DNA from: Mycolicibacterium sp. MU0050
GTDB lineage: Bacteria; Actinomycetota; Actinomycetes; Mycobacteriales; Mycobacteriaceae
Assembly: GCF_963378085.1 (NCBI RefSeq)
Contig: NZ_OY726395.1
Span: 868,001 to 932,000 of the forward strand
Length of the DNA stretch: 64,000 nucleotides
Direction: 5' to 3'
Every line of letters starts with the position of its first letter. Positions within the stretch are counted from its first letter, which is position 1. Below, in pieces: positions 17,015 through 25,861 of this stretch. The translations under genes and the position numbers were made by a program. The notes below the pieces were generated by a model. It did no database searches and was not told the origin of the DNA. It was given only the letters and a program-made list of their open reading frames with translations.

Positions 17015-18016
17015 GTGAGTTCGGACGACGACGATCTGGCTGCGCGGATCGCGGCCACGGCCTCGGGCGCCTACGACGTGGCGCCCGATTCCGAGCTGAA
17101 GTTGGTCAACCGTTCCGAGAACACCGTCTTCGCCCTGACCGACGCCGCCACCGGCGAGCCGCTGATCATGCGGGTGCATCGGCACGGGTACCACGAGCGC
17201 CACCAGATCGAGTCCGAGCTCGACTGGCTCGCCGCGATCCGCGCCGACGGTGCGGTGTCGGTCCCGCAGGTGCGCGCCGCGCGCGACGGCACCCGGGTGG
17301 TCACCGTCGACGGCGTCGACGACCGGCCCCGCCAGGTGGTGTGCTTCGAGCAGATCCCGGGGGTCCACCCCGACGAGAACCTGCTGACCGACAACGACTT
17401 TCACCACCTGGGGCGGATCACCGCCGCGTTGCACGACCACGCCCGGCGCTGGCGGAGGCCGCCGGGGTTCGACCGGTTCGCGTGGGACTGGGAGTCCTGC
17501 CTCGGGCAGCGGCCCCGCTGGGGCCGGTGGCAGGACTCGGTCGGGGTGGGGCCCCCGCAGCGTCGGCTGCTGGGGCGCGCGCAGGATTTGTTGGAACAGC
17601 GGCTACGGGCCTACGGATGCGGCGCGGACCGGTTCGGACTGATGCACGCCGACCTGCGGCTGGCCAACCTGCTGGTGCACGACGGCGACATCACCGCGAT
17701 CGACTTCGACGACTGCGGATTCAGCTGGTTCTTCTACGACTTCGGCGCCGCGGTGTCCTTCATCGAGGACGACCCGGCGTTGCCGCGATGGCAGGACGCG
17801 TGGCTGGCGGGCTACCGTACCGCCGGGACGGTGAGCGCCGCCGACGAGGAGATGCTGGCGTCTTTCGTCATGCTGCGTCGGCTCAAGCTGTTGGCGTGGA
17901 TGGGCACGCACGACCATGCGCTGGAATCCCGAACCAAACTGGCCCGCTACGCCGAAGGTAGCTGTGAGCTCGCCGAGTGCTACCTGACCTCGGGTGGACG
18001 TGTAGTCCGCTGGTAG
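17015..18016 (+). CDS. Aminoglycoside-phosphotransferase-fold kinase, paralog of the microcompartment kinase
   Basis: This 333-aa APH/choline-kinase-like protein is closely related to the kinase at 27583-28578. They share [39 protein letters not shown], the catalytic loop [11 protein letters not shown], the metal-binding IDFDDCGF, and FIEDDPALP followed by a W-rich segment. The likely reaction is ATP-dependent phosphorylation of a small amino alcohol, by analogy with mycobacterial (S)-1-amino-2-propanol kinase. It lies outside the shell operon, next to an SDR and upstream of a polyketide operon. Whether it duplicates the BMC activity or uses another substrate (choline, ethanolamine) cannot be told. 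The start is GTG 17015. Confidence 0.88.
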   Translation: MSSDDDDLAARIAATASGAYDVAPDSELKLVNRSENTVFALTDAATGEPLIMRVHRHGYHERHQIESELDWLAAIRADGAVSVPQVRAARDGTRVVTVDGVDDRPRQVVCFEQIPGVHPDENLLTDNDFHHLGRITAALHDHARRWRRPPGFDRFAWDWESCLGQRPRWGRWQDSVGVGPPQRRLLGRAQDLLEQRLRAYGCGADRFGLMHADLRLANLLVHDGDITAIDFDDCGFSWFFYDFGAAVSFIEDDPALPRWQDAWLAGYRTAGTVSAADEEMLASFVMLRRLKLLAWMGTHDHALESRTKLARYAEGSCELAECYLTSGGRVVRW

Positions 18017-18100
18017 CGGCGGGAATTCGGGGACGTCCGTGGAGAAATGGCGGCGGCAGGTACCCGTGTGCGCGGCCCGTTTGAGGCATACCTTTGATTC

Positions 18101-19150
18101 ATGAACGAAACCAGTGCGGCGCCCACGCTCGCCGCCTCCGCGGTGGAATTTCCCCCGCATCGGCACAGCCAGGACGAGGTGACCGCGCTGGTCTCCTCCG
18201 CCGCCGGCGACGCCTTCACCCGGTTCGCGAGCAGCAGCGGCGTGCGGATGCGCAACCTCGCGTTGCCCTTGGAGCGTTATCGGGACCTGACCGACTTCAC
18301 CGAGGCCAACGCGGTCTATCTGGATGTGGCACTTGCGTTGTCGGAACGTGCGCTGCGCGAGGCCCTGGACCGGGCGCGGGTGCGCGCGGACGAGGTCGAC
18401 GCCATCTTCTCCACGACGGTGACGGGGCTGGCGGTGCCGACCCTCGACGCCCGGCTGGCCACCCGGGTGGGGCTGCGTCCCGACGTCAAGCGGGTGCCGC
18501 TGTTCGGGCTCGGCTGCGTGGCCGGGGCGGCCGGAGTGGCGCGGATGCATGACTATCTGCGTGCTTACCCGGATCAGGTCGCGGTGCTGGTGGCCGTCGA
18601 GCTGTGTTCGCTGACCATCCAGTGGGACGACCACTCCACGGCAAACATGTTGGCCTCCAGCCTGTTCGGCGATGGCGCGGCGGCCGTGGTGGCCACCGGG
18701 GCGCGGCGCGCGGCAGCGGGTCCGCAGGTGCTCGCCAGCCGCAGCCGGCTCTATCCCGACACCGAGGACGTGATGGGATGGCAGATCGGGGCGTTCGGCT
18801 TCAAGATCGTGCTGTCCGCGGACGTACCGACCGTTGCCCACAAGTATCTCGGCGAGGACGTCAGCCTGTTCCTGGCCGAGTTCGGGCTGACGCCGGGCGA
18901 CATCGGGACGTGGGTCTGTCACCCGGGCGGCCCCAAGGTCATCGAGGCCGTCGAGCAGGTGCTGGACCTGGCGCCGACGGCGCTGGACCGGACGCGGGAA
19001 TCTCTGCGGGAGAACGGGAACCTGTCGTCGGTATCGGTGCTCGACGTGCTGCGGGCCACGCTGGCCGACCCGCCGGAGCCCGGCTCGCTGGGAATGATGG
19101 TCGCAATGGGTCCCGGCTTCTGCGCCGAACTCGTCTTGTTGAAGTGGTGA
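18101..19150 (+). CDS. Type III polyketide synthase (srsA-like)
   Basis: This chalcone-synthase-superfamily homodimeric ketosynthase has 349 aa. The catalytic triad is readable: Cys139 in LFGLGCVAGAAG, His274 in WVCHPGGPKV and Asn307 in RENGNLSSVSV; the C-terminal GPGFCAELVLLKW is the typical end. Such enzymes extend acyl-CoA with malonyl-CoA into alkylresorcinols or pyrones. It is followed at once by a membrane methyltransferase and a flavoprotein, the same three activities as the Streptomyces srsABC phenolic-lipid operon. Related mycobacterial loci have been connected to polyketide quinones. The likely product is an alkylresorcinol that is methylated and hydroxylated to a quinone-type lipid; this is inference from context. 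Confidence 0.93.
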   Translation: MNETSAAPTLAASAVEFPPHRHSQDEVTALVSSAAGDAFTRFASSSGVRMRNLALPLERYRDLTDFTEANAVYLDVALALSERALREALDRARVRADEVDAIFSTTVTGLAVPTLDARLATRVGLRPDVKRVPLFGLGCVAGAAGVARMHDYLRAYPDQVAVLVAVELCSLTIQWDDHSTANMLASSLFGDGAAAVVATGARRAAAGPQVLASRSRLYPDTEDVMGWQIGAFGFKIVLSADVPTVAHKYLGEDVSLFLAEFGLTPGDIGTWVCHPGGPKVIEAVEQVLDLAPTALDRTRESLRENGNLSSVSVLDVLRATLADPPEPGSLGMMVAMGPGFCAELVLLKW

Positions 19151-19152
19151 GC

Positions 19153-19665
19153 ATGTACTACCTGCTGATTGCCGCGGTCGGGCTGGAACGCCTCGCGGAG
19201 CTCGTCGTCTCCAAGCGCAACGCGCGATGGGCGTTCGCCCACGGCGGCAAGGAATTCGGCCGCGGCCACTATCCGGTCATGGTCGTCATCCATGCCGCCC
19301 TGCTGATCGGCTGCGTGGTCGAGGTGTGGCTGCTGGACCGGCCGTTCCTGCCGTGGTTGGGCTGGACCATGCTGGCGGTGGTGCTGGCCGCCCAGGGGCT
19401 GCGGTGGTGGTGCATCGCGACGCTGGGCCGGCGGTGGAACACGCTGGTGATCGTGCTGCCCGAGGCGCCGTTGGTGCGCAGCGGGCCCTACCGGTGGCTG
19501 CACCACCCCAACTACGTCGCCGTGGTGGCCGAGGGGATTGCGCTGCCGTTGGTGCACTCGGCCTGGATCACCGCGGTGGTGTTCACCGTGGCCAATGCGC
19601 TGCTGTTGACGGTCCGGATCCGGGTCGAGAACGCCGCGCTGGGCTACACCGATGCCCGACTATGA
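19153..19665 (+). CDS. Isoprenylcysteine carboxyl methyltransferase-family membrane O-methyltransferase (srsB-like)
   Basis: This integral membrane protein of 170 aa has four to five hydrophobic segments and the ICMT signature in its C-terminal half: TLGRRWNTLVIV, then GPYRWLHHPNYVAVVAEGIALPL, where the HPNY motif lies in the SAM site. In the srs operon the equivalent enzyme O-methylates the alkylresorcinol. ATG 19153 is chosen; a GTG at 19147 overlaps the PKS stop codon and is an alternative that would give translational coupling. It overlaps the following flavoprotein gene by 14 nt. Confidence 0.88.
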   Translation: MYYLLIAAVGLERLAELVVSKRNARWAFAHGGKEFGRGHYPVMVVIHAALLIGCVVEVWLLDRPFLPWLGWTMLAVVLAAQGLRWWCIATLGRRWNTLVIVLPEAPLVRSGPYRWLHHPNYVAVVAEGIALPLVHSAWITAVVFTVANALLLTVRIRVENAALGYTDARL

Positions 19666-20668
19666 CGCCGACCTGCTGATCGTCGGTGGCGGCCCCGGCG
19701 GGCTGGCGGCCGCGCTGCACGCACGGGCGCAGGGCCTTTCGGTCGTCGTCGCCGAACCCCGAACAGCGCCCATCGACAAGGCCTGCGGGGAGGGATTGAT
19801 GCCCGGTGGCCTCGCGGTGCTCGCCGAACTGGGGGTGGATCCCGTCGGGATGCCGTTTCGGGGCATCACCTATCTCGACGAGCGGCGTCGGGTCCAGGCC
19901 TGTTTCCGCGACGGACCCGGTCGCGGCGTGCGGCGCACCACGCTGCACGCCGCGTTGGCAAGTCGCGCCAAAGAAGTTGACACCGAATGGATTCCGGACC
20001 GGGTGACCGAGCTGCACCAGGACGCCTTGGGGGTGGCCGCGGCGGGGGTGCGGGCGCGCTACCTGGTGGCCGCCGACGGGTTGCACTCGACGGTGCGCCG
20101 GTTGGTCGGGATCCCGACGAAGGTGGGCTCACCCCGACGGGTGGGCTTGCGCCGGCACTACTCCGTGCCCGCCTGGTCGGAATTCGTGGAGGTGTACTGG
20201 TCGGCGCTGGGCGAGGCCTACGTGACCCCGGTGGAGCCCGACCTGGTGGGGGTGGCGATCCTGAGCCGGCATCGGCACGATCTGAGTTGGTTTCCCGCGC
20301 TGGAACGCCGACTGGCCGGGGCCCCGCGGGGTGCCGAACGCGGTTGCGGTCCGCTGCGGCAGGTGGTGTCGCGCCGGGTGGCGGGCCGGGTCCTGCTGGT
20401 CGGCGACGCCGCCGGCTACGAGGACGCGCTGACGGGCGAGGGGATGAGCCTGGCGGTCAAGCAGGCCGGGGCCGCGGTGGCCGCGATCGTCGCCGACCGG
20501 CCCGCGCAGTACGAACGCGACTGGCACCGCATCACGCGCCGGTACCGCTGGTTGACCCGCGCGTTGGTGCTCGGCACCGCGACGACAGCGGGCCGCCGTG
20601 CCGTGGTGCCGGCATCGGCGGCCCTGCCGTTCGTCTTCCGCGGTGCGGTCGACACCCTTGCGGGTTAA
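19652..20668 (+). CDS. FAD-dependent monooxygenase / geranylgeranyl-reductase-like flavoprotein (srsC-like)
   Basis: This 338-aa flavoprotein has the N-terminal FAD motif LLIVGGGPGGLAAALHA (about residues 8-24), the middle DG motif VAADGLHSTVRRLVG (about 135), and the second FAD motif VLLVGDAAGYEDALTGEGMSLA (about 250). It has the group A flavin monooxygenase layout, as in SrsC, which hydroxylates alkylresorcinols toward quinones. It starts inside the methyltransferase gene, so the three genes form one operon. Its TAA stop shares the four bases TTAA with the stop of the convergent permease. Confidence 0.9.
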   Translation: MPDYDADLLIVGGGPGGLAAALHARAQGLSVVVAEPRTAPIDKACGEGLMPGGLAVLAELGVDPVGMPFRGITYLDERRRVQACFRDGPGRGVRRTTLHAALASRAKEVDTEWIPDRVTELHQDALGVAAAGVRARYLVAADGLHSTVRRLVGIPTKVGSPRRVGLRRHYSVPAWSEFVEVYWSALGEAYVTPVEPDLVGVAILSRHRHDLSWFPALERRLAGAPRGAERGCGPLRQVVSRRVAGRVLLVGDAAGYEDALTGEGMSLAVKQAGAAVAAIVADRPAQYERDWHRITRRYRWLTRALVLGTATTAGRRAVVPASAALPFVFRGAVDTLAG

Positions 20669-22098
20669 CGCAACTCGTCTTCGGCCTCGGCCAGGACGTT
20701 GAACTCCTCGTCGGGCGAGTTGGCGACCAGCCGGTGCCGGCTGTACAGCGCGAAGTACAGCATGAACCCCGCGAACACCGCCAGGGTGAACAGTGCGGCG
20801 GTGCTGTTGACCAGAAAAGTGGCCACCACCGCGAGGACCGCGACGACCAACGCGAAAGCGGTGGTCACCACTCCGCCGGGGGTTCGGTAGGGCCGCGGCA
20901 TCTCCGGCTCGCGGATGCGCAGCACGATGTGACTGATCATCATCAGCACGTAGCTGACCGCGGCACCGAACACGGCCATGTTCAGCAGCAGGTCGCCCTG
21001 ACCGGTCAGCGACAGGACGAAGCCGATGGCGCCGGGGATGACCAGCGCCAGGACCGGGGCCTTGCGGCGGTTGGTGATCGACAGCGCCTTGGGCAGGTAG
21101 CCGGCGCGCGACAGCGCGAACAGCTGGCGCGAGTAGGCGTAGATGACGCCGAAGAAGCTGGCGATCAGGCCCGCGAGGCCGATGTAGTTGACCACCTTGG
21201 CCCAGCCGCTGTCGCCGAGCGCCTCCACCAGCGGGTTACCGGACTCCGACATGGCCTCGGCGCCGCCGGCGCCGGTGGTCAGGATCAGCGACAGCGTCGC
21301 GGTGACCATCAGCACGCTGATGCCGGCGATGATGCCGCGCGGCACGTTGCGCTCCGGGTTCGCGGTCTCCTCGGCGGCCAGCGGCACACCCTCGATGGCC
21401 AGGAAGAACCAGATGGCGAACGGGAACGCCGCCCAGATGCCCAGGTAACCGAAGGGCAGCATCGACGAGGCGCCCGCGGCGTCGGTGGGGACGATGTCGG
21501 TGAGGTTGGCGCTGTCGAACTGCCCGGCGGCCGCGACGAAGAAGATGATCAGGCCGATCAGGGCGATCGAGGTGATGACGAACATCAGCTTCAGGGCTTC
21601 GCCGATGCCGGACAGGTGGATGCCGATGAAGATGATGTAGGCGGCCAGGTAGACCCACCAACCATCCGTGATGCCAAAGAGATTCAGCGATTCGACGTAC
21701 GCGCCGATGAACGTCGCGATGGCGGCCGGCGCGATGACGTACTCGATGAGGATCGCGGTTCCGGTGGCGAATCCGCCCCACGGGCCCAGCGCGCGACGGG
21801 CGAAGGTGTAGCCGCCACCCGCGGTCGGGAGCGCGGCGGAGAGCTCCGCCATGCCGAGCACCATCGCCAGGTACATGCCGGCGATGATGACCACGGCGAT
21901 GGCCAGGCCACCGAAGCCGCCCTGGCCCAGTCCGAAGTTCCAGCCGGAGTAGTCGCCCGAGACGACGTAGCTGACGCCCAGGCCGGCCAGCAGCAGCCAC
22001 CCCGCGGTGCCCCGTCTGAGCTCGCGCTTTTTCAGGTAGTCCTGCGATTCGACGTGGCTTTCCACACCGAAGCCGGTGTGCTGGTGGGGACTGGTCAT
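20665..22098 (-). CDS. APC-family amine permease (ethanolamine/aminopropanol permease-like)
   Basis: This 477-aa transporter has about 12 hydrophobic segments and the APC superfamily layout: YSGWNFGLGQGGFGGLAIA near the N-terminus, TAGGGYTFARRALGPWGGF, and the conserved EETANPERNVPRGI loop. Sequence resembles ethanolamine permeases (EutP/Eat type). It is divergent from the shell operon and shares a 318-bp control region with it, so it most likely imports the amine or amino alcohol used inside the compartment (1-amino-2-propanol, aminoacetone or ethanolamine). The N-terminal 30 residues and C-terminal tail (ANSPDEEFNVLAEAEDELR) are cytosolic by prediction. Confidence 0.9.
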   Translation of the reverse strand: MTSPHQHTGFGVESHVESQDYLKKRELRRGTAGWLLLAGLGVSYVVSGDYSGWNFGLGQGGFGGLAIAVVIIAGMYLAMVLGMAELSAALPTAGGGYTFARRALGPWGGFATGTAILIEYVIAPAAIATFIGAYVESLNLFGITDGWWVYLAAYIIFIGIHLSGIGEALKLMFVITSIALIGLIIFFVAAAGQFDSANLTDIVPTDAAGASSMLPFGYLGIWAAFPFAIWFFLAIEGVPLAAEETANPERNVPRGIIAGISVLMVTATLSLILTTGAGGAEAMSESGNPLVEALGDSGWAKVVNYIGLAGLIASFFGVIYAYSRQLFALSRAGYLPKALSITNRRKAPVLALVIPGAIGFVLSLTGQGDLLLNMAVFGAAVSYVLMMISHIVLRIREPEMPRPYRTPGGVVTTAFALVVAVLAVVATFLVNSTAALFTLAVFAGFMLYFALYSRHRLVANSPDEEFNVLAEAEDELR

Positions 22099-22170
22099 CT
22101 AGGGACTCCTCGGGGCTTGTGCATGTGCGCGCCACGCTATGGTGCGCGTCACATCCAGAACAGTTGGATA

Positions 22171-22183
22171 TTGGCATGACCAA
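22171..22183. promoter_or_regulatory. Putative GntR operator 1 (permease side)
   Basis: TTGGC-ATG-ACCAA is nearly the same as the site TTGGC-GGT-ACCAA at 29408-29420 in front of the GntR gene, and both are followed by a TAGG. The shared sequence in the only two promoters of the locus with a permease or regulator makes it a good operator candidate. Confidence 0.6.
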
Positions 22184-22367
22184 ATAGGTTGTCGCAACCC
22201 CTAGCGCGCGTCGATTTTCTGACGGAACGCTGGGGACTCAACGCCGGTAGCGACGATTAATGTTGACAGTCGGTCGCTTCCGCGAGGTAACGTCGATGTA
22301 AACGGCACGGACATCGGCGGCGCCGAATGGTCGAAGAATGGGAAACATCCGCCGAAACCATTGCGGT

Positions 22368-22384
22368 AAATGGACTAGCCATTT
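22368..22384. promoter_or_regulatory. Putative GntR operator 2 (shell operon leader)
   Basis: AAATGG-ACTAG-CCATTT is a perfect 6-bp-arm palindrome with a 5-bp centre and contains TGG-N5-CCA like the other two sites. It lies 33 bp before the first start codon of the operon. Confidence 0.5.
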
Positions 22385-22416
22385 ATGGTGTGGGGGACCA
22401 CAGCAAGAGGAGCCGC

Positions 22417-23697
22417 ATGTACGACTACGGCACGTTCGCGTTCGAGACCAAGGCGCAGGTGCTGGACCGGGCCAAGACGTTCTGGAACCCGGACAAGACC
22501 CAGTTCTGGACGGATTCGGGCGTCGACCTGGTGATCGACCGCCGCGAGGCCTATTTCCTGTGGGATATGGGCGGTCGCCGCCTCATCGACATGCATCTCA
22601 ACGGCGGCACCTACAACCTCGGGCACCGCAATCCCGAAGTGATGCAGGCGATCTCGGAGGGCATGACGCACTTCGACGTGGGCAACCACCACTTCCCGTC
22701 GGTGGCCCGCACCGCGCTGGCGCAGCGCCTGATCGAGTCGGCGCCGGCCTCCCTGAAGAAGGTGGCGTTCGGTTCCGGCGGTGGCGAGGCGATCGACATC
22801 GCGCTCAAGAGCGCACGCCACGCCACCAAGCGCCGCAAGATCGTCTCGATCGTCAAGGCCTACCACGGCCACACCGGCCTGGCGGTGGCCACCGGCGACG
22901 ACCGCTTCGCCAAGATGTTCCTGGCCGACCAGCCCGACGAGTTCATCCAGGTCCCGTTCGGTGACGTCGCCGCCATGGAGCAGGCCCTGGCCGGCAACGA
23001 CGTCGCTGCGGTGATCATGGAGACCATCCCGGCCACCTACGGTTTCCCGCTGCCCCCGCCCGGCTACCTCGAGGCGGTCAAGGGCATCACCGAGAAATAC
23101 GGCGCCCTCTACATCGCCGACGAGGTGCAGACCGGGCTGATGCGTACCGGCGAGATGTGGGCCATCACCAAGCACGGCATCGAACCCGACATCATGGTGA
23201 CCGGCAAGGGCCTGTCCGGCGGCATGTATCCGATCACCGCGGCGCTGCTCAGCGATCGGGCCGCGCAGTGGCTCGACGAGGACGGCTTCGGTCACATCTC
23301 CACCTTCGGCGGCGCCGAACTGGGCTGTGTGGCCGCCATCAAGACCCTGGAGATCAGCGGTCGCCCCGAGGTGCGGTCGATGGTCCACTACATTTCCGAC
23401 ATCTTCGACCAGGGGTTGCGGCGCATCCAGGCCGACTACCCGGACTGGTTTGTCGGCATCCGGCAGAACGGCGTGGTGATCGGGTTGGAGTTCGACCATC
23501 CCGAGGGCGCCAAGTTCGTCATGCGTGAGCTTTACGAGAACGGGGTGTGGGCGATCTTCTCGACCCTGGATCCCCGTGTGCTGCAGTTCAAACCGGGCCT
23601 TCTGCTCGCACGCGAGCTGTGCGAGGACGTCCTGGACCGCCTCGAAGTCGCGGTGGGCCGGGCGCGGGTGGCCGCCACCGGACGGAGATCTCGATGA
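22417..23697 (+). CDS. PLP-dependent class III aminotransferase-fold enzyme, probable amino-alcohol-phosphate phospho-lyase
   Basis: This 426-aa PLP enzyme has the class III aminotransferase fold: GSGGGEAIDIALKSAR (about residue 119), AYHGHTG (149-155), IADEVQTG with PLP-contact Asp235, and the Schiff-base Lys264 in VTGKGLSGGMYP. Several enzymes of this fold are phospho-lyases, for example ethanolamine-phosphate phospho-lyase. In the mycobacterial RMM microcompartment the homologue is proposed to convert 1-amino-2-propanol O-phosphate to propionaldehyde, ammonia and phosphate. The start ATG 22417 has AGAGGAG upstream. It is the first gene of the shell operon and overlaps the aldehyde dehydrogenase by 4 nt (ATGA). 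It has no clear encapsulation helix. Confidence 0.88.
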   Translation: MYDYGTFAFETKAQVLDRAKTFWNPDKTQFWTDSGVDLVIDRREAYFLWDMGGRRLIDMHLNGGTYNLGHRNPEVMQAISEGMTHFDVGNHHFPSVARTALAQRLIESAPASLKKVAFGSGGGEAIDIALKSARHATKRRKIVSIVKAYHGHTGLAVATGDDRFAKMFLADQPDEFIQVPFGDVAAMEQALAGNDVAAVIMETIPATYGFPLPPPGYLEAVKGITEKYGALYIADEVQTGLMRTGEMWAITKHGIEPDIMVTGKGLSGGMYPITAALLSDRAAQWLDEDGFGHISTFGGAELGCVAAIKTLEISGRPEVRSMVHYISDIFDQGLRRIQADYPDWFVGIRQNGVVIGLEFDHPEGAKFVMRELYENGVWAIFSTLDPRVLQFKPGLLLARELCEDVLDRLEVAVGRARVAATGRRSR

Positions 23698-25250
23698 CCA
23701 GCTTTGCGCAGGCCGGCCAGGTGCTGGAGCGGGCCCGCTGGGCCGCCGCCGCCTACGCCGACTACGACCAGGCCGCGGTGACGGCGATCGCCGCCGCCGT
23801 CGCCGACGCCGGATACGCGGAGGCCGAGCGGTTCGCGGCCGAGGCCGTCGCCGAGACCGGCATGGGTGTCGTCGCCGACAAGGTGATCAAGAACCAGGCC
23901 TGCTCGCGCGGGATCCTGGAGCACTACCGCGGCGAGGACTTCGTGTCGCCGCGCGTCGACGCCGCCCGCAAGATCGTGGAGATCCCGCGGCCGGCCGGGG
24001 TGGTGCTGGCGCTGACGCCGACCACCAATCCCGTGTCCACGGTGTACTTCAAGGTGCTGCTGGCGCTGCTGACGCGCAACGCGGTCGTCGTCGCGCCGCA
24101 CCCGCGGGCCAAGCGCTGCTCGGCGGATGCCGCCCGGTTGCTGGCCGACGCCGCGGTGGCCGCCGGCGCGCCCGACGGCATCGTGCAGGTCCTCGACGAA
24201 CCGTCCATCGAGCTGACGCAGGCCATGATGGCCGACGACCGCACCGACGTCATCGTCGCGACGGGCGGCACGGGCGTGGTCCGCGCGGCCTACTCGTCGG
24301 GCAATCCCGCGCTGGGCGTCGGGCCCGGGAACGTACCGGTGTTCGTCGACGCGAGCGCCGACGTGGCCGCCGCGGCCCGCCGGATCGTCGACAGCAAGGC
24401 CTTCGACAACTCGGTGTTGTGCACCAACGAGTCCGTGCTGATCGCCGAGGACGCCATCGCCGACAAGCTGCGCTCGGAGCTGACCCGCGCCGGGGCCCAC
24501 ATCCTCGACGAGGACGGCGCGCGGCGGCTGCGGGCCTACATGTTCGCCGACGGGCACCTCAACACCGAGGTGGTCGGCCGCGACGCCAGCTGGATCGCCG
24601 GCCAGGCCGGCCTCCGGGTCACCCCGAAGACACGGGTGCTGATCGCCCCGTTCGCGGACGTCATCTCCGAGGAGATGCTGGCCCACGAGAAGCTCTCGCC
24701 GGTGCTGGGCATGACCACCGCGGTGGACGCGAGCCGCGGTATCCGGGCCGCGCGGGCCGTGGTGCGGATCGGCGGCGCCGGACATTCGGCGGCCATCCAC
24801 AGCGAAAACCCCGCCGTCATCACCGATTTCACCGTCCAGGTGCCGGTGCTGCGGGTGTCGGTCAACGTCGGCAACAGCACGGGTAGCTCCGGACTGGACA
24901 CCAACCTGGCGCCGTCGATGACCATCGGCACCGGATTCGTCGGGCGCAGCTCCATCGGCGAGAACCTGCAGCCGCACAACCTGATCAACTGGGCGCGCAT
25001 CGCCTACAACAGCGCCGCCGACGTGCCGATGGGCGACTTCACCGGTATCAACCCGTGGCAGCCGCCGGCCGGACCGGTGCCGCAGTATCCGCGCGCGTCC
25101 AATGACCGGGGCGGGCAACCGATCGTGACCGGCCGCAGCTACCCGGCTGCGGCGTCGACCGCCCAGCGGTCCGACCCCAACCTGGACGCGCTGCGCGCCG
25201 AACTTCGGGCACTGGTCGTCGAAGAACTCGCTCAACTGATCAAGAGGTGA
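23694..25250 (+). CDS. CoA-acylating aldehyde dehydrogenase of the microcompartment, with C-terminal encapsulation-like helix
   Basis: This 518-aa enzyme of the PduP/EutE type oxidises an aldehyde with NAD+ and CoA to acyl-CoA. The nucleotide-binding TGGTGVVRAAYSSGNPALGVGPGNVP (split around residues 190-214) and the catalytic Cys243 in DNSVLCTNESVL are present. After the catalytic domain there is a Pro/Gly-rich linker (about residues 455-490) and an amphipathic helix, DALRAELRALVVEELAQLI, at the very C-terminus. It closely resembles the N-terminal helix of the protein at 25858 and looks like an encapsulation peptide that docks to the shell interior. The expected substrate is propionaldehyde, the product propionyl-CoA. 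Confidence 0.92.
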   Translation: MTSFAQAGQVLERARWAAAAYADYDQAAVTAIAAAVADAGYAEAERFAAEAVAETGMGVVADKVIKNQACSRGILEHYRGEDFVSPRVDAARKIVEIPRPAGVVLALTPTTNPVSTVYFKVLLALLTRNAVVVAPHPRAKRCSADAARLLADAAVAAGAPDGIVQVLDEPSIELTQAMMADDRTDVIVATGGTGVVRAAYSSGNPALGVGPGNVPVFVDASADVAAAARRIVDSKAFDNSVLCTNESVLIAEDAIADKLRSELTRAGAHILDEDGARRLRAYMFADGHLNTEVVGRDASWIAGQAGLRVTPKTRVLIAPFADVISEEMLAHEKLSPVLGMTTAVDASRGIRAARAVVRIGGAGHSAAIHSENPAVITDFTVQVPVLRVSVNVGNSTGSSGLDTNLAPSMTIGTGFVGRSSIGENLQPHNLINWARIAYNSAADVPMGDFTGINPWQPPAGPVPQYPRASNDRGGQPIVTGRSYPAAASTAQRSDPNLDALRAELRALVVEELAQLIKR

Positions 25251-25861
25251 CAGCTGTGGCCGAATTGCGTTCCTTCATCTTCATCGATCGTCTGCAGCCG
25301 CAGACCATGTCCTACCTGGGCACCTGGATCAAGGGTGCGCTGCCGCGGGCCAACATGGCCGCCCAGATCATCGAGGTGGCTCCCGGCCTGGACATCGAGG
25401 GCGTCACCGATGTCGCGCTCAAGCACGCCGAGGTCAAGGCAGGAATCCTGGTGGTGGAGCGCCAGTTCGGGTATCTGGAGTTCCACGGCGAGACCGGCGC
25501 GGTCAAGGCCGCGGCCGACGCGGCGCTCGACTCGCTGGGCGGGGACATCGACGCCGCGGTGCGCCCCACCATCCTGGCGTCGCGGATCATCTCCAGCATT
25601 GATCACCAGCACGCATTCCTGATCAACCGCAACAAGATCGGCTCCATGGTGCTGCCCGGCGAATCGCTGTTCGTCCTCGAGGTGCAACCCGCGTCGTATG
25701 CCATCCTGGCCACCAACGAGGCCGAGAAGGCCGCCGACGTCAAGGTCGTCGACTTCCGGATGATCGGCGCCACCGGCCGGGTGTACCTGTCGGGCGCCGA
25801 GGCCGATGTCCGCCAGGCCGCCGACGCCGCCCGCGAGGCGCTGCTGCGGAGCGCCCCGTGA
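25247..25861 (+). CDS. Tandem-domain BMC shell protein 1 (BMC-T type)
   Basis: This 204-aa protein is built of two BMC-type halves (about residues 8-105 and 110-200), expected to form a pseudohexameric trimer in the shell facet. Recognisable segments are AAQIIEVAPGLDIEGVTDVALKHAEVKAGILVVERQFGYLEF in the first half and GSMVLPGESLFVLEVQPASYAILATNEAEKAADVKVVDFRMIGATGRVYLSG in the second (each quoted loosely). The loop that should line the pore (KGALPRANMA) differs from the paralog at 26918. Start GTG 25247 overlaps the dehydrogenase stop; GTG 25256 is an alternative. It is closely related in layout to the second tandem protein, so the pair are paralogs with probably different pores. Confidence 0.88.
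   Translation: MTAVAELRSFIFIDRLQPQTMSYLGTWIKGALPRANMAAQIIEVAPGLDIEGVTDVALKHAEVKAGILVVERQFGYLEFHGETGAVKAAADAALDSLGGDIDAAVRPTILASRIISSIDHQHAFLINRNKIGSMVLPGESLFVLEVQPASYAILATNEAEKAADVKVVDFRMIGATGRVYLSGAEADVRQAADAAREALLRSAP

Larger units (their letters stand above)
22099..22416. promoter_or_regulatory. Divergent control region of the microcompartment locus
   Basis: These 318 bp hold no convincing gene. Reading right, TTGACA (22263-22268) and TAACGT (22288-22293) with a 19-nt spacer make a candidate promoter for the shell operon, and AGAGGAG just before ATG 22417 is its ribosome site. Three palindromes are present: TTGGCATGACCAA (22171-22183), GGTTG-TCG-CAACC (22187-22199) and AAATGG-ACTAG-CCATTT (22368-22384). 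The first and third share TGG-N5-CCA with a site in front of the GntR gene. The first lies in the region expected to hold the permease promoter; the third would lie in the 5' leader of the shell operon. Confidence 0.6.

Noticed and set aside
19987-22179. 730-codon plus-strand frame across the flavoprotein and permease
   Set aside because: It covers two real genes on different strands and has Gln/Asp/Arg low-complexity content only.
23532-25235. 567-codon minus-strand frame opposite the aldehyde dehydrogenase
   Set aside because: Shadow of the dehydrogenase, with His/Arg/Gly-rich content and no ribosome site.
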